Part shown: positions 29,232 to 37,974 of the stretch, piece after piece
How positions within the stretch are numbered: the first letter of the stretch is position 1
Layout of the letters: every line of letters begins with the position of its first letter
Origin: Rhodocyclaceae bacterium
GTDB taxonomy: Bacteria > Pseudomonadota > Gammaproteobacteria > Burkholderiales > Rhodocyclaceae
NCBI GenBank assembly: GCA_016791115.1
Contig: JAEUNL010000014.1
Span: 1 to 64,000 of the forward strand
DNA length: 64,000 nucleotides
Direction: 5' to 3'
The notes under the pieces: model-generated
What the model saw: only the letters and a program-made list of their open reading frames with translations
Told to the model about the DNA's origin: nothing
The model's database searches: none
Position numbers and translations under genes: made by a program

Positions 29232-30833
29232 TCAGGCGTTCGCCGGTTTCAGGTCGAAAGCCACGCAGACGCGGTCCTCGTCCGACTCGAACGGGATCGT
29301 GCGGTGGAACAGCGATGACGGGAACAGCACGATGTCGCCCACCGCCTGATCGACGATACGCGACGGAAAATCCGCATGCCGCTGCGGATAGTCGTCGCCG
29401 TGCGTGCTGAATTCGATGCTGCCGGCATGGCCCTGGTTCTTGTTCGGCAGCGCGAGGTACACGCAGCCGCTGATCCAGCCTTCCTCGTGGATGTGCGAGG
29501 TCAGGTGCCCGCCCTTCTGCATCTTCAGGTACCAGGAACTGCTGAATTCGATCCGCTCCGGAAAGGCGCGCACCAGCTCGCAGTCGGCATCGGCGAAGCG
29601 CGCGCGGTACTCGGCGATCTTCTCGCGCACTGCAGCCGCCAGCGCCTGGAACGACGGCTCCGGGCGCTTGAGCAGGTTGCCGGCCGACTGGATGCCGTAA
29701 TAGAGCCGGCCCTGCCGGCGTTCCGCGATTTCGGTGTGCGTGATGTCGCGCATCAGATCGGCCAGCAGCGGGCTGCCGGGTACGGCGAGCGCGTCGATGC
29801 GGCTGTGATGGACGAAGTCCATCGGATTGCGGCAGAACCCGTAGCGATCCTCGACGCCGAAATTGGTCGCGTAATGCGTGGTCAGCGTGGCCAGCAGGGG
29901 CGAGGTGTGCGGGCCGGCAAGGGCGCCTTCGAGCCGTTCTGCGAAGGCGTCGAAGCGCCCGGCCTTGTACAGGCAGTACAGCGCGCGATCGCGCGAATCC
30001 CAGCGCGGCGAGCGCTCGAAGTACTCGACCGCCTGGTCGAACTCGCCAGCGAAGTAGAGATACTCGCCCATGTTGTAGCAGGCTTCCGCGTTTTCCGGGT
30101 CGATCTCCAGCGCCGTGCGATAGCATTGCAGCGCGTCGCCCATCCGACCCTGGTCGCGCAGCGTCTCGCCAAGATTGTTGTGGGCCTGCGCATAGTCCGG
30201 CCGCAGTGCGATCGCATCGCGAAAGCTGGCCACGGCGGCCTCGAGCCGCCCCTGGGTGCGCAGCGCGGTACCGAGGTTGAAGTGGAGTTGCGCATCCGGC
30301 TGCATTCGCAGTGCCTCGCGGTAAGCGGCAACCGCGTCGTCGAGCCAGCCCTGCTGCTGCAGCACGGCACCGAGATTGCCCCAAGCCTCGACGAAGCGCG
30401 GTTCTGCCTGCGTTGCGCGGCGGTAGCAGTCGGCCGCTTCCGCGAGCTTGCCCTGCGCCTGCAGCAGCGTGCCGAGATTGAAGTGCGCCACCGCGAGATC
30501 GGGTTTGCGCGCGATGGCTTTGCGGTACTGCGCCGCCGCCTCTTCGGCCTTGCCGAGATTGCCGAGAACGACGCCGAGGTTGAAGCGGATTTCCGCGATG
30601 TTCGGGTCGATCGCCAGTGCGTTGCCGTAGGCCGTCGCAGCCTGTTCGAACTTGCCCTGCTGTTCGAACGCGACACCGAGCAGGTTGTGCGCGACCAGCG
30701 CGTTCGGGCAGGCCCGTACCAGCGCGCGCGCTGCATCCTCGGCCTGCGGCAGCCTGCCGCTGCCGATCAGGTTGATGATCTGCTGGATCTCGCCCTGGCC
30801 GGGCTGGCGGGATTGTGCTGCGGGTCGGCTCAC
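29232..30833 (-). CDS. TPR protein fused to a 2OG-Fe(II) oxygenase domain
   Basis: This 533-residue cytoplasmic protein has about eight TPR units (residues 15-290, with repeated NLGxxLxxQGxxxEA and PDxAxAHxNLG patterns) followed by a C-terminal 2-oxoglutarate/Fe(II)-oxygenase-like domain. In that domain SHIHEEGWISGCVYLALP gives a possible metal His, and VGDIVLFPSSLFHRTIPFES followed by EDRVCVAFDLKP gives the distal His and 2OG-binding Arg of the PF13759-type family. TPRs probably bind a protein substrate. I chose a GTG start (MSRPAAQSRQPG) because AGGAG sits eight bases upstream; no ATG is placed as well. Confidence 0.87.
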   Translation of the reverse strand: MSRPAAQSRQPGQGEIQQIINLIGSGRLPQAEDAARALVRACPNALVAHNLLGVAFEQQGKFEQAATAYGNALAIDPNIAEIRFNLGVVLGNLGKAEEAAAQYRKAIARKPDLAVAHFNLGTLLQAQGKLAEAADCYRRATQAEPRFVEAWGNLGAVLQQQGWLDDAVAAYREALRMQPDAQLHFNLGTALRTQGRLEAAVASFRDAIALRPDYAQAHNNLGETLRDQGRMGDALQCYRTALEIDPENAEACYNMGEYLYFAGEFDQAVEYFERSPRWDSRDRALYCLYKAGRFDAFAERLEGALAGPHTSPLLATLTTHYATNFGVEDRYGFCRNPMDFVHHSRIDALAVPGSPLLADLMRDITHTEIAERRQGRLYYGIQSAGNLLKRPEPSFQALAAAVREKIAEYRARFADADCELVRAFPERIEFSSSWYLKMQKGGHLTSHIHEEGWISGCVYLALPNKNQGHAGSIEFSTHGDDYPQRHADFPSRIVDQAVGDIVLFPSSLFHRTIPFESDEDRVCVAFDLKPANA

Positions 30834-30975
30834 TCGGGAACTCCTTCTGATCGGCTCAGGCGCCCGGCACAAAGGCACCGCCCGCGCGATTCTGCAAGAC
30901 TCACGCAGCGCTGGCAACCCGCGTGCGGCATGCAGAAGGACGGCGATGCCGATCCAGCCAATCGCCGTCTCGGGG

Positions 30976-31392
30976 CTACTTCTGCAGACCGAGCTTTTCC
31001 CGCTCCGCCGCCGGATCGTCGGAGCCGCCCATCGAGTAGTCGTTGCCCGAGCGGAAAATGAACCTGCACCACTTTTCGGGGGCGCGCGTCCAGTCGATCT
31101 TCACGCAATAGCGGCCGTCATCCGAGATGTTCCACGTCCCTTTCCCCGAGCCGCCGAACTTGCCCGAGCCCGTGATGATCGGCGCCCACGAGGCAAACAG
31201 GCTACCGTCCGCCTCGTTGGTCCAGTGGCGCGTATTGCCGGCTTTCGACACGTGCATCACCTTTTGTCCGGGCATCAACTCGAGCAGATCGGCCTTCGAC
31301 AGCTTCACTGCCGTCTCTTGCGCTACTGCCGGCCCATTTGCGGCCGACACGCCAAGCGCGACGCCCGCGACAATCATCAATCCCCTTTTCAT
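30976..31392 (-). CDS. DUF995-like periplasmic protein
   Basis: A 138-residue protein with a signal peptide (MKRGLMIVAGVALGVSAANGPAVA). The mature part carries the DUF995-type core GSGKGTWNISDDGRYCVKID followed by EKWCRFIF, with two cysteines (YCV, WCR) likely to form a disulphide. Function of the family is unknown. It sits 142 bases upstream of the TPR/oxygenase start on the same strand and may share its transcript. Confidence 0.8.
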   Translation of the reverse strand: MKRGLMIVAGVALGVSAANGPAVAQETAVKLSKADLLELMPGQKVMHVSKAGNTRHWTNEADGSLFASWAPIITGSGKFGGSGKGTWNISDDGRYCVKIDWTRAPEKWCRFIFRSGNDYSMGGSDDPAAEREKLGLQK

Positions 31393-31608
31393 TGCATTCT
31401 CCTTGATCTGGACGCCAGGCGAAAAAATACAATCTCCCCGCTTGCGCCGCCATCCTTCCCGGCTTCCGGCGCATTCTCGATATCCCTACCCTCACTCTCA
31501 TTCTAGCCGCCCTGTGCGGCCGCGCCGTTGGTGGCTTGCGGTGCGACGGGGCATGCCCCCTGGCGTCCTATAATTCGCGCTGCAATCCCTTGCGTTTCCG
31601 GTGCTGCC

Positions 31609-32775
31609 TTGCCCATTCCGCTTTCCTACAGTTTGCGCAATCTGTGGACGCGCCGCCTGACTACCGTGCTGACCGCCGGTGGCATGGCGCTGGTGGTGTT
31701 CGTCTATGCCGCCGTGCTGATGCTCGACGAGGGCCTGAAGAAAACGCTGGTCGACACCGGCTCGTACGACAACGTGGTCGCGATCCGCAAGGGCGCCGGC
31801 ACCGAGGTTCAGAGCGGCGTGGAGCGCGCGCAGGCGGCGCTGGTCGAAAGCCAGCCGCAGGTCGCGCTCGGCGCGGGCGGGCGGCCGCTGGCCTCGAAGG
31901 AGGCCGTGGTGCTGATTTCGCTGCCCAAGCGCGGCACGGGCAAGGTGTCGAACGTGCTGGTGCGCGGTGTCGGCGAGATGGGGCTTGCGCTGCGTCCTCA
32001 GGTGCGGCTGGTTGCCGGGCGCATGTTCCGGCCGGGTGCGGCCGAGGTGGTCGCAGGGCGCTCCATCGCCGAGCGCTTCGAAGGTGGCGGGGTGGGTGAG
32101 ACGCTGCGCTTCGGCGGCCGCGAATGGACCGTTGTGGGCATTTTCGATGCCGGCAAGAGCGGCTTCGACTCCGAGGTCTGGGGGGACGCCGACCTGATGA
32201 TGCCGTCGTTTCGCCGCGTGGTGTATTCGTCGGTGATCGTGCGGCTTGCGCAGGCCGATCAGTTCGACGCGCTGCGCGACGCGATCGAGGCCGATCCGCG
32301 CATCAAGCTCGAGCTCAAGCGCGAGCGGCAGTTCTACGCCGACCAGTCCGAGGCGCTGTCGCGTTTCCTGCGCATCCTCGGCATCACGCTGTCGGTGATC
32401 TTCTCGATCGGCGCCATCATTGGTGCGATGATCACCATGTATGCAGCCGTCGCCAACCGTACCGGCGAGATCGGTACGCTGCGCGCCATCGGCTTCCGCA
32501 AATCCGCCGTGATGCTTGCCTTTCTCGCCGAATCGCTGTTTCTCGCGCTGCTCGGCGGTATCGTCGGCCTGGTGCTGGCCTCGTTCATGCAGCTCTATAC
32601 GATTTCGACCATGAACTGGCAGTCGTTCGCCGAGCTGGCGTTCAGCTTCCGCCTGACGCCGGCCATCGTCGTCGAGAGCCTGCTGTTCTCGCTGATCATG
32701 GGTCTGGTCGGCGGCTTCCTGCCTGCTGCGCGCGCGGCGCGCATGAACATCACCGAGGCGCTGCGCTCGGCCTGA
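31609..32775 (+). CDS. ABC transporter permease 2 (FtsX/MacB-like), TTG start
   Basis: A 388-residue permease starting MPIPLSYSLRNLWTRRLTTVLTAGG, with one N-terminal helix, a periplasmic domain (YDNVVAIRKGAGTEVQSGV, DAGKSGFDSEVWGDADLMMP) and three C-terminal helices (ILGITLSVIFSIGAIIGAMI, SLFLALLGGIVGLVLASFM, ESLLFSLIMGLVGGFLPAARA). This is the usual partner of the NWFGGIY-type permease, but the two are 4.3 kb apart here. The TTG start is chosen because family proteins begin at this point and no ATG lies nearby. A TATAAT at 31569-31574 could be its -10 element. Confidence 0.85.
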   Translation: MPIPLSYSLRNLWTRRLTTVLTAGGMALVVFVYAAVLMLDEGLKKTLVDTGSYDNVVAIRKGAGTEVQSGVERAQAALVESQPQVALGAGGRPLASKEAVVLISLPKRGTGKVSNVLVRGVGEMGLALRPQVRLVAGRMFRPGAAEVVAGRSIAERFEGGGVGETLRFGGREWTVVGIFDAGKSGFDSEVWGDADLMMPSFRRVVYSSVIVRLAQADQFDALRDAIEADPRIKLELKRERQFYADQSEALSRFLRILGITLSVIFSIGAIIGAMITMYAAVANRTGEIGTLRAIGFRKSAVMLAFLAESLFLALLGGIVGLVLASFMQLYTISTMNWQSFAELAFSFRLTPAIVVESLLFSLIMGLVGGFLPAARAARMNITEALRSA

Positions 32776-32777
32776 GT

Positions 32778-33419
32778 TCAGTCTGCGAGCATCGGCGCGA
32801 CCGCACCGGCCAGTGCCGTGCCGAGCGCGAGGTGCTGATCTTCGTCGAGATGAACGCCATCCACGCGGCTGGAGCGCGTGACGCTCGCCGCATCGAAGAA
32901 GGCGCAATGCAGCGATTGCGCCAACTCGCGATACGCCTGGGCCAAGCCGGCGCACTTCATTTCGGCGCCGGCGAACTTCGGCGCCAGCGGCCCCTTGGGC
33001 GTTTCGACCGGCGGCGGTGCCACGACCAGGATCGGCGGCGCCGGCATGCCCGGCTCGATCGGGGCCGTGCGTATCGCATTGACCAGGGCGGCGATGCCCT
33101 GCGCGGCATGCCAGGCGTTGTGCGGATGCATCGACTGCAGGTCGTTGGTGCCGAGCATCAGGATCACCAGCGCGAGCGGCGAGTTTGCCTCGATGCGCTG
33201 CGCGAGGCCGGCCAGGCCGTTGCGGCCGGGTTTGAATGGATCGTCCCACACCGTTCGCCGGCCGTTGAGGCAGTCCTCGATGACGCGCACCTTCATGCCG
33301 CGTTCGCCGAGCGCAATTTCCATCACGCCCGGCCAGCGCCTGTCGAACGGCAGCCGGTTGCGTGTCAGCGGCACGATGCCCCACGAAAGCGAATCGGCAT
33401 AGACGAGAACCTGCTGCAT
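32778..33419 (-). CDS. SGNH/GDSL hydrolase (arylesterase-like)
   Basis: A 213-residue esterase or lipase-type hydrolase without a clear signal peptide. SGNH blocks are visible: block I YADSLSWG with the nucleophile Ser, Gly in the middle, block III ILMLGTNDLQSMH with the Asn, and block V VDGVHLDEDQH with the catalytic Asp/His. This resembles the TesA/arylesterase group. The start is the ATG giving MQQVLVYADSLS, with GGAG about seven bases upstream. Its stop abuts the permease gene on the opposite strand. Confidence 0.88.
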   Translation of the reverse strand: MQQVLVYADSLSWGIVPLTRNRLPFDRRWPGVMEIALGERGMKVRVIEDCLNGRRTVWDDPFKPGRNGLAGLAQRIEANSPLALVILMLGTNDLQSMHPHNAWHAAQGIAALVNAIRTAPIEPGMPAPPILVVAPPPVETPKGPLAPKFAGAEMKCAGLAQAYRELAQSLHCAFFDAASVTRSSRVDGVHLDEDQHLALGTALAGAVAPMLAD

Positions 33420-33446
33420 GATGTGCTCCGGCATGTGTCGTGTCGG

Positions 33447-33737
33447 TCAGGGCATGCGATTGACGAGCGTGCGGATCTCTTCGGGCGTAAAGGCGCGCAT
33501 CGTCTGCGTGCGCACGTTGCCGAGCGAGCCGAGCTTCAGCAGCGCGGTTGCGGCCGCCTCGTCCGATCCTTCGATGATCGTGACCAGGTCGCAGGTCCCG
33601 ACCGTGTAGTGAACGCTCTTGACGGTCAAGCCGAGATCCTCGGCGAGCCCGAGGAACGCGCGTACGCGATCGGGCGATTCCTTGATGTTGCGAATACCCT
33701 GGTCGGTGAAATTGGCGAGCGTGATGTAGGTTGCCAT
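33447..33737 (-). CDS. GYD-domain protein
   Basis: A compact 96-residue cytoplasmic protein of the GYD family (MATYITLANFTDQGIRNIKE, then VHYTVGTCDLVTIIEGSD). GYD proteins are small alpha/beta folds with no assigned reaction, often annotated as stress- or redox-linked by context. AGGAGAAGACC precedes the ATG, a strong ribosome site. It lies just upstream of the SGNH hydrolase, 27 bases apart, and the two are probably co-transcribed. Confidence 0.9.
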   Translation of the reverse strand: MATYITLANFTDQGIRNIKESPDRVRAFLGLAEDLGLTVKSVHYTVGTCDLVTIIEGSDEAAATALLKLGSLGNVRTQTMRAFTPEEIRTLVNRMP

Positions 33738-34157
33738 GGTCTTCTCCTCCGATTGAAGGAAATGCCTCGGCGGTCGGAAGATGCCGATTCGCCCCGGCAG
33801 CCGGCCGTCAGACTCCCGAGTTTGCGTAATGGTGCGCTTGGCATGGCATGGGGGCAAGCCGGTGGTGCGCGCGCAGTGCCATGCCTCAGCGCGCAGCTGC
33901 CTTCGAACTGCTCGCGCGTAAAAAGCGCGTAGAAAGATTCGTCGCCCGCGGCCGAGAGTCCGGGCGCGCGGCGATCGCCGGCCGGTCGGCGAGAATCCGC
34001 GTCGTTGCAGCCTCGCCGTCGGCCGGTGGTTGCATTCGATCTTTCCGCCGGCGCCGATGGTTTTGTCGAGCGATTGAGCGAACGCGTACCGCACGATGAC
34101 GCCGCAGGGAGGCCCCAAGGAAAGCGAAGAGTCGCCGCTGGTCACGAAGCAGTATGT
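33738..34157. other. 420-base gap with an inverted repeat and no gene
   Basis: I see no open frame with a plausible start and family here. GGCATGGCA (33840-33848) and TGCCATGCC (33877-33885) form an inverted repeat with 9-base arms and a 28-base loop, again with the GCATGG/CCATGC core. The gap must also hold the promoter of the GYD-SGNH pair and the end of the cold-shock/DUF1294 transcript. Confidence 0.6.
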
Positions 34158-34766
34158 TCACGAACCCGCCCGCGTTACCGGCGCGCAGAACCAGAGAAGA
34201 GCCGCGACGTTTGCCACGACGGTGACCCAGAAACTGGTGCGAAACGCAGTCTTGCTGGACTTGTGCCGAAGCAATTGCTGGGCGACAAGCGCACCGGGCC
34301 AGCCGCCGGCAAGGCCGAGCGCGAGCAAGGTTCCCTCCGAAACGCGCCAGCGGCCGGCGACGGCTGCGGACTTGTCGAATGCATACACAAGGAAGCAGAT
34401 GAAGCTGGCAGTCACGTAGAGCAACGCGATCCAACCGGGTGGCCGCCAGATGTACTCGACCGTTGCGAACAAGACAACGAATCCAGGAATGGCGAACAGG
34501 CTTGCCGTGCCCCATTGTGCGGGAGACTCGTAGCGGCGCTGAGGTGTTCGAACAACGGCACGAATCAGTTCGACGTCTTGTGCCCGTTTCTTGCCATCTT
34601 TGCCGGTCGCAACGCTGAACGCGACGCGCTGGCCAATCCGAGGTCGACCGCGCAGCCCGCTGAAGGCCTTGATGTGGACAAAGATCTCTTGTCCGCCGAT
34701 CGATGGTTCGATGAATCCGAATCCGCGGTCGTCATTCCAGATTTTGATCGTGCCTTCGATCTTCAT
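34158..34766 (-). CDS. Cold-shock domain fused to DUF1294 membrane domain
   Basis: A 202-residue protein with an N-terminal cold-shock domain (MKIEGTIKIWNDDRGFGFIE, GQEIFVHIKAF) that should bind single-stranded nucleic acid, followed from about residue 90 by hydrophobic segments and the DUF1294 signature FDKSAAVAGRWRVSEGTLLA and GGWPGALVAQQLLRHKSSK. The membrane domain function is unknown. CSD-DUF1294 fusions are recurrent in proteobacteria. The start is the ATG with AGGA upstream. No neighbours on the same strand. Confidence 0.9.
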   Translation of the reverse strand: MKIEGTIKIWNDDRGFGFIEPSIGGQEIFVHIKAFSGLRGRPRIGQRVAFSVATGKDGKKRAQDVELIRAVVRTPQRRYESPAQWGTASLFAIPGFVVLFATVEYIWRPPGWIALLYVTASFICFLVYAFDKSAAVAGRWRVSEGTLLALGLAGGWPGALVAQQLLRHKSSKTAFRTSFWVTVVANVAALLWFCAPVTRAGS

Positions 34767-35092
34767 GTCATCCTTCTCCGAGGTCGCGGTGGCGCAGTCC
34801 GTCGCGCTCAATTACCCGCGTTGGATGCATCACATTTGCGCACCAGTCGATTTACTATGAAAGGCGAATGGTGGCAAGTGGCAGGCAGTAGGTGCGGATT
34901 GGCACTTGGCCGCTCGCGATGGCCGGCCCGGACGGCGCATGAGCATTCGATCTGCGGGCAGCATGCCGCGGGACGCTTATGGCGCCTGCCTTGCAGGCGG
35001 GGGATGCCTGGGAGGACCAGACCATGCACCTTGCAGCCCGATGGAACAAAAAGGGCCGCTCGCGGCGGCCCTTGTGGCGAACGCGCAGTGCT
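34767..35092. other. 326-base gap with two hairpins and no gene
   Basis: Upstream of the cold-shock gene this holds its leader, a hairpin at 34983-34999 (CGCCTGC and GCAGGCG with a three-base loop), GCATG-containing words of the dispersed element family, and the panD terminator at 35051-35073. I see no gene. Confidence 0.65.
35051..35073 (-). terminator. Rho-independent terminator of the pan operon
   Basis: A 9-bp stem (AAGGGCCGC with GCGGCCCTT) and a five-base loop are followed on the minus strand by TTTTTGTTCC, about 20 bases beyond the panD stop. It ends the panB-panC-panD transcript. Confidence 0.85.
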
Positions 35093-35476
35093 TCACCCGG
35101 CCATCTGCACCGGGATCGCGTTGCCCTTGCGCACGACGCGGTTGCGGCCGTCGACGTAGACCAGTTTCGGTTCGTGCTTCTGCAGTTCCATCTCGCTATA
35201 GTTCGAGTAGCAGGCGATGATGAGGATGTCGCCGACGGCGGCGCGGCGTGCGGCGGCGCCGTTGACCGAAATGATGCCGCTGCCGCGTTCGGCGCTGATG
35301 GCGTAGGTCGAGAAGCGCTCGCCGTTGGTGACGTTGTAGATGTCGATCGCCTGGTATTCGCGGATGTCGGATTCGTCGAGCAGGTTCTGGTCGATCGCGC
35401 AGGAGCCTTCGTAGTTCAGCTCGGCGTGGGTGGTGGTGACGCGATGGATCTTGGCCTGCAGCATGGTGCGTTGCAT
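35093..35476 (-). CDS. panD: Aspartate 1-decarboxylase
   Basis: Makes beta-alanine from aspartate for pantothenate synthesis. The 127-residue proenzyme begins [20 protein letters not shown] and carries the self-processing site NYEGSCAID, cleaved between Gly24 and Ser25 to give the pyruvoyl cofactor. Length and core motifs ([29 protein letters not shown]) fit the bacterial family. An in-frame start nine codons upstream is less likely. Last of the panB-panC-panD run. Confidence 0.97.
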   Translation of the reverse strand: MQRTMLQAKIHRVTTTHAELNYEGSCAIDQNLLDESDIREYQAIDIYNVTNGERFSTYAISAERGSGIISVNGAAARRAAVGDILIIACYSNYSEMELQKHEPKLVYVDGRNRVVRKGNAIPVQMAG

Positions 35477-35569
35477 GTTCAGCTCCTGTTCAATAGACGG
35501 CAAATGCGCGCCGGTGAAGGCGCAACGTTCGCTGCTGGAACATCGCGGGACTGAGCGCTTCGCGAGGCC

Positions 35570-36409
35570 CTAAACTTCCAGGTTGTCGATCAGGCGCGTC
35601 GTGCCGAGGAAGGCAGCGGCCAGGATCACCAGCCCGGAATCGTGAGCGGTCGGGGATTTTAGGTCAGAGCGGCGACGCACCGCAATATATTGCGGTGCCC
35701 AGCCGCGCGACACGAGTTCGGCCATGGCCTCGGCCTGCAGATCCTCGTAATCGCGCGCGCCGGCGAGGATCTTGTCGCGCATCGCGACAAGCAGGCGATA
35801 GAGGTGTGGCGCCTCGGCGCGTTCCTTCTCGGACAGATAGCCGTTGCGCGACGAAAGCGCCAGGCCGTCGGTGGCGCGCACGGTTTCGCCGGGCACGACG
35901 TCGATGCGCAGGTTCAGCTCGCGCACCATGTTCGACAGCACCATGAACTGCTGGTAGTCCTTCTTGCCGAACAGCGCGGCGTGCGGCTGCACGATGTTGA
36001 AGAGCTTGAGCACGACCGTTGCGACGCCGTGGAAATGGCCGGGGCGGAACTCGCCTTCGAGCGTCGATTGCAGGAAGGGATCGGGTTCGACGATATATTT
36101 CTGCGGCGTCGGGTAGAGCTCGTTCTCGTCCGGCGCGAACAGATGGTGCACGCCGGCGTCGACCAGCCTCGCACAGTCGGCCTCGAAGGTACGCGGGTAG
36201 CGGTCAAAGTCGTCCTTCGGACCGAACTGCAGGCGATTGACGAAGATGCTGCTGACGATGCATTCGCCGTGCTGGAACGCGCCGCGCATCAGCGTGATGT
36301 GGCCCTCGTGCAGGTTGCCCATGGTGGGCACGAAGGCGATGCGCTTGCCGGCCTTGCGTTCGGCATCGAGTGCGGCGCGCAGGCTGGCGACGGTGCTGTG
36401 GGTCTGCAT
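35570..36409 (-). CDS. panC: Pantothenate synthetase
   Basis: Cytoplasmic ligase (279 residues) joining pantoate and beta-alanine with ATP. The nucleotide-binding HIGH region appears as FVPTMGNLHEGHITLMRGA and the KMSKS-like loop as LALSSRNGYLSEKER. GKKDYQQFMVLSNMVRELNL is the usual middle motif. Starts MQTHSTVASLRAAL. It is 18 bases downstream of panB and 93 bases upstream of panD, in a single pan operon. Confidence 0.97.
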   Translation of the reverse strand: MQTHSTVASLRAALDAERKAGKRIAFVPTMGNLHEGHITLMRGAFQHGECIVSSIFVNRLQFGPKDDFDRYPRTFEADCARLVDAGVHHLFAPDENELYPTPQKYIVEPDPFLQSTLEGEFRPGHFHGVATVVLKLFNIVQPHAALFGKKDYQQFMVLSNMVRELNLRIDVVPGETVRATDGLALSSRNGYLSEKERAEAPHLYRLLVAMRDKILAGARDYEDLQAEAMAELVSRGWAPQYIAVRRRSDLKSPTAHDSGLVILAAAFLGTTRLIDNLEV

Positions 36410-36427
36410 GACGATTTCTTCCGGTAC

Positions 36428-37243
36428 TCAATAGCAATGTTCGGGTGCGGGAAAGTGCACCGCCTTGACGTCCTCGACGTAGGCGCGTACTGCCTGCTCG
36501 ACGGTGCGAACGCCGCCGACGAAATCCTTGGCGAAGCGCGGGCGCTTGCCGGGGAACACGCCGATCAGGTCGTGCAGCACCAGCACCTGGCCGTGCGTCT
36601 CGGGCCCGGCGCCGATGCCGATGGTGGCCATGCTGCGCGTCGCGGCGGTGATGTCGGCGCCCACGCCGCGCGTCACCATCTCCAGCACCATCATGGCGGC
36701 GCCCGCGTCTTCGAGCGCACGGGCTTCCCGCTTGAGTCGCTCGACGCTGTCCTCGGTGCGGCCCTGCACCTTGTAGCCGCCGAGCTGATGCACCGACTGT
36801 GGCGTGAGGCCGATGTGCGCGCACACCGGCACGCCGCGTTCGACGAGAAAGCGCACCGTCTCGGCCATCACTTCGCCGCCCTCGAGCTTGACCATCTGCG
36901 CGCCGGCGGCGAGCAGCCGGGCCGAGTTGCGCAGTGCCTGCTCGGGCGATTCCTGGAAGCTGCCGAAGGGCAGGTCAGCCACCAGGAAGGCGCGATGCAT
37001 GCCGCGCGCCGTGCACTCGGTGTGATAGACCATGTGGTCCATCGTCACCGGCAGCGTGGAGGCGTGTCCTTGGATCACATTGCCCAGCGAATCGCCGACC
37101 AGGATGACGTCGACGCCGCAGCGCTCCTCGACCGCGGCGAAGCTCGCGTCGTAGGCGGTGAGCATCACGATCTTCTCGCCCTCGGCACGCATGCGGCCGA
37201 GTTCGGTCAGGGTGACAGGCCGTCCGTCGGCGAGATAATTCAT
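36428..37243 (-). CDS. panB: 3-methyl-2-oxobutanoate hydroxymethyltransferase
   Basis: First committed enzyme of pantoate synthesis (271 residues), transferring a hydroxymethyl group from methylene-THF to 2-ketoisovalerate. Metal and substrate motifs are visible: MLTAYDASFAAVEERCGVD, VGDSLGNVIQGHASTLPVTM, VKLEGGEVMAE, HIGLTPQSVHQLGGYKVQG and a late GIGAGPETHGQVLVLHD. It is the first pan gene here, 82 bases downstream of the deoxynucleoside kinase gene. Confidence 0.97.
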   Translation of the reverse strand: MNYLADGRPVTLTELGRMRAEGEKIVMLTAYDASFAAVEERCGVDVILVGDSLGNVIQGHASTLPVTMDHMVYHTECTARGMHRAFLVADLPFGSFQESPEQALRNSARLLAAGAQMVKLEGGEVMAETVRFLVERGVPVCAHIGLTPQSVHQLGGYKVQGRTEDSVERLKREARALEDAGAAMMVLEMVTRGVGADITAATRSMATIGIGAGPETHGQVLVLHDLIGVFPGKRPRFAKDFVGGVRTVEQAVRAYVEDVKAVHFPAPEHCY

Positions 37244-37325
37244 GCGTGACCCTCCATGGTCGGAGCGAAGACGGTCGCATTAACGCGCGGTTTGGCGCAG
37301 CGGGTTGACATGGCGGGGCGGAAAT

Positions 37326-37964
37326 TTACTGACTGTAGCCGAAGAACTCGCGGTAACTGCGCATCGCGTTGAGGCGCTGGAACACCAGCTCGAAATCGTC
37401 GTCATTCTCGACCGGATTCAGCACCTCGGCGTTGACGATGAACAGTGGCGCGGCGTCGTAGTTGTAGAAAAACTTCGCGTAATGCTCGGCTACGCGCGCA
37501 AGGTAACTTTCGGTGATGCGTTTCTCGGCGTCGAGCCCGCGGCGGCGCACCCGGTCTACCAGCGTGTCCGGCTCTGCCTGCAGGTAGATCACCAGGTCGG
37601 GCGTCGGCGCATGCGGCTTGAGGTGCTCGTAGACCTTCTGGTAGAGCGCATACTCGTCGTCGGTCAAGTTCATCGAGGCGAACAGCGGATCCTTGTCGAG
37701 CAGGAAGTCGGACACCACGCGGTTGGCAAACAGATCGCCCTGGCCGAGTTCGCGCAGCTGATCCATGCGCTGGAACAGGAATGAGAGCTGGGTCGCCAGC
37801 CCGTGACGTTCCATGTCTTGGTAGAAGCGCGCGAGAAACGGATTCTCCTGCGGCTTCTCGAGCAGGGTGTCGGCGCCGATGCGCTCGGCGAGCCGCCGCG
37901 CCAGGCTGGTCTTGCCGGCGCCGATCGGCCCATCGACGACGATGTACTTGGCCTTGTCGAGCAA
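37326..37964 (-). CDS. Deoxynucleoside kinase (dCK/dGK family)
   Basis: A 212-residue cytoplasmic kinase of the deoxycytidine/deoxyguanosine kinase family. It begins MLDKAKYIVVDGPIGAGKTS with the P-loop GPIGAGKT, has the substrate region VVSDFLLDKDPLFAS and the arginine-rich lid DTLVDRVRRRGLDAEKRITESYL. In many betaproteobacteria this gene lies between folK and panB. Here folK is missing from that spot and a DUF486 gene takes its place. Substrate preference cannot be read from sequence. Confidence 0.92.
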   Translation of the reverse strand: MLDKAKYIVVDGPIGAGKTSLARRLAERIGADTLLEKPQENPFLARFYQDMERHGLATQLSFLFQRMDQLRELGQGDLFANRVVSDFLLDKDPLFASMNLTDDEYALYQKVYEHLKPHAPTPDLVIYLQAEPDTLVDRVRRRGLDAEKRITESYLARVAEHYAKFFYNYDAAPLFIVNAEVLNPVENDDDFELVFQRLNAMRSYREFFGYSQ

Positions 37965-37974
37965 GCTGTACGTC

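Noticed and set aside
33886-34515. An ORF in the gap before the cold-shock gene
   Set aside because: It overlaps the DUF1294 coding region in another frame and has no family or ribosome site.
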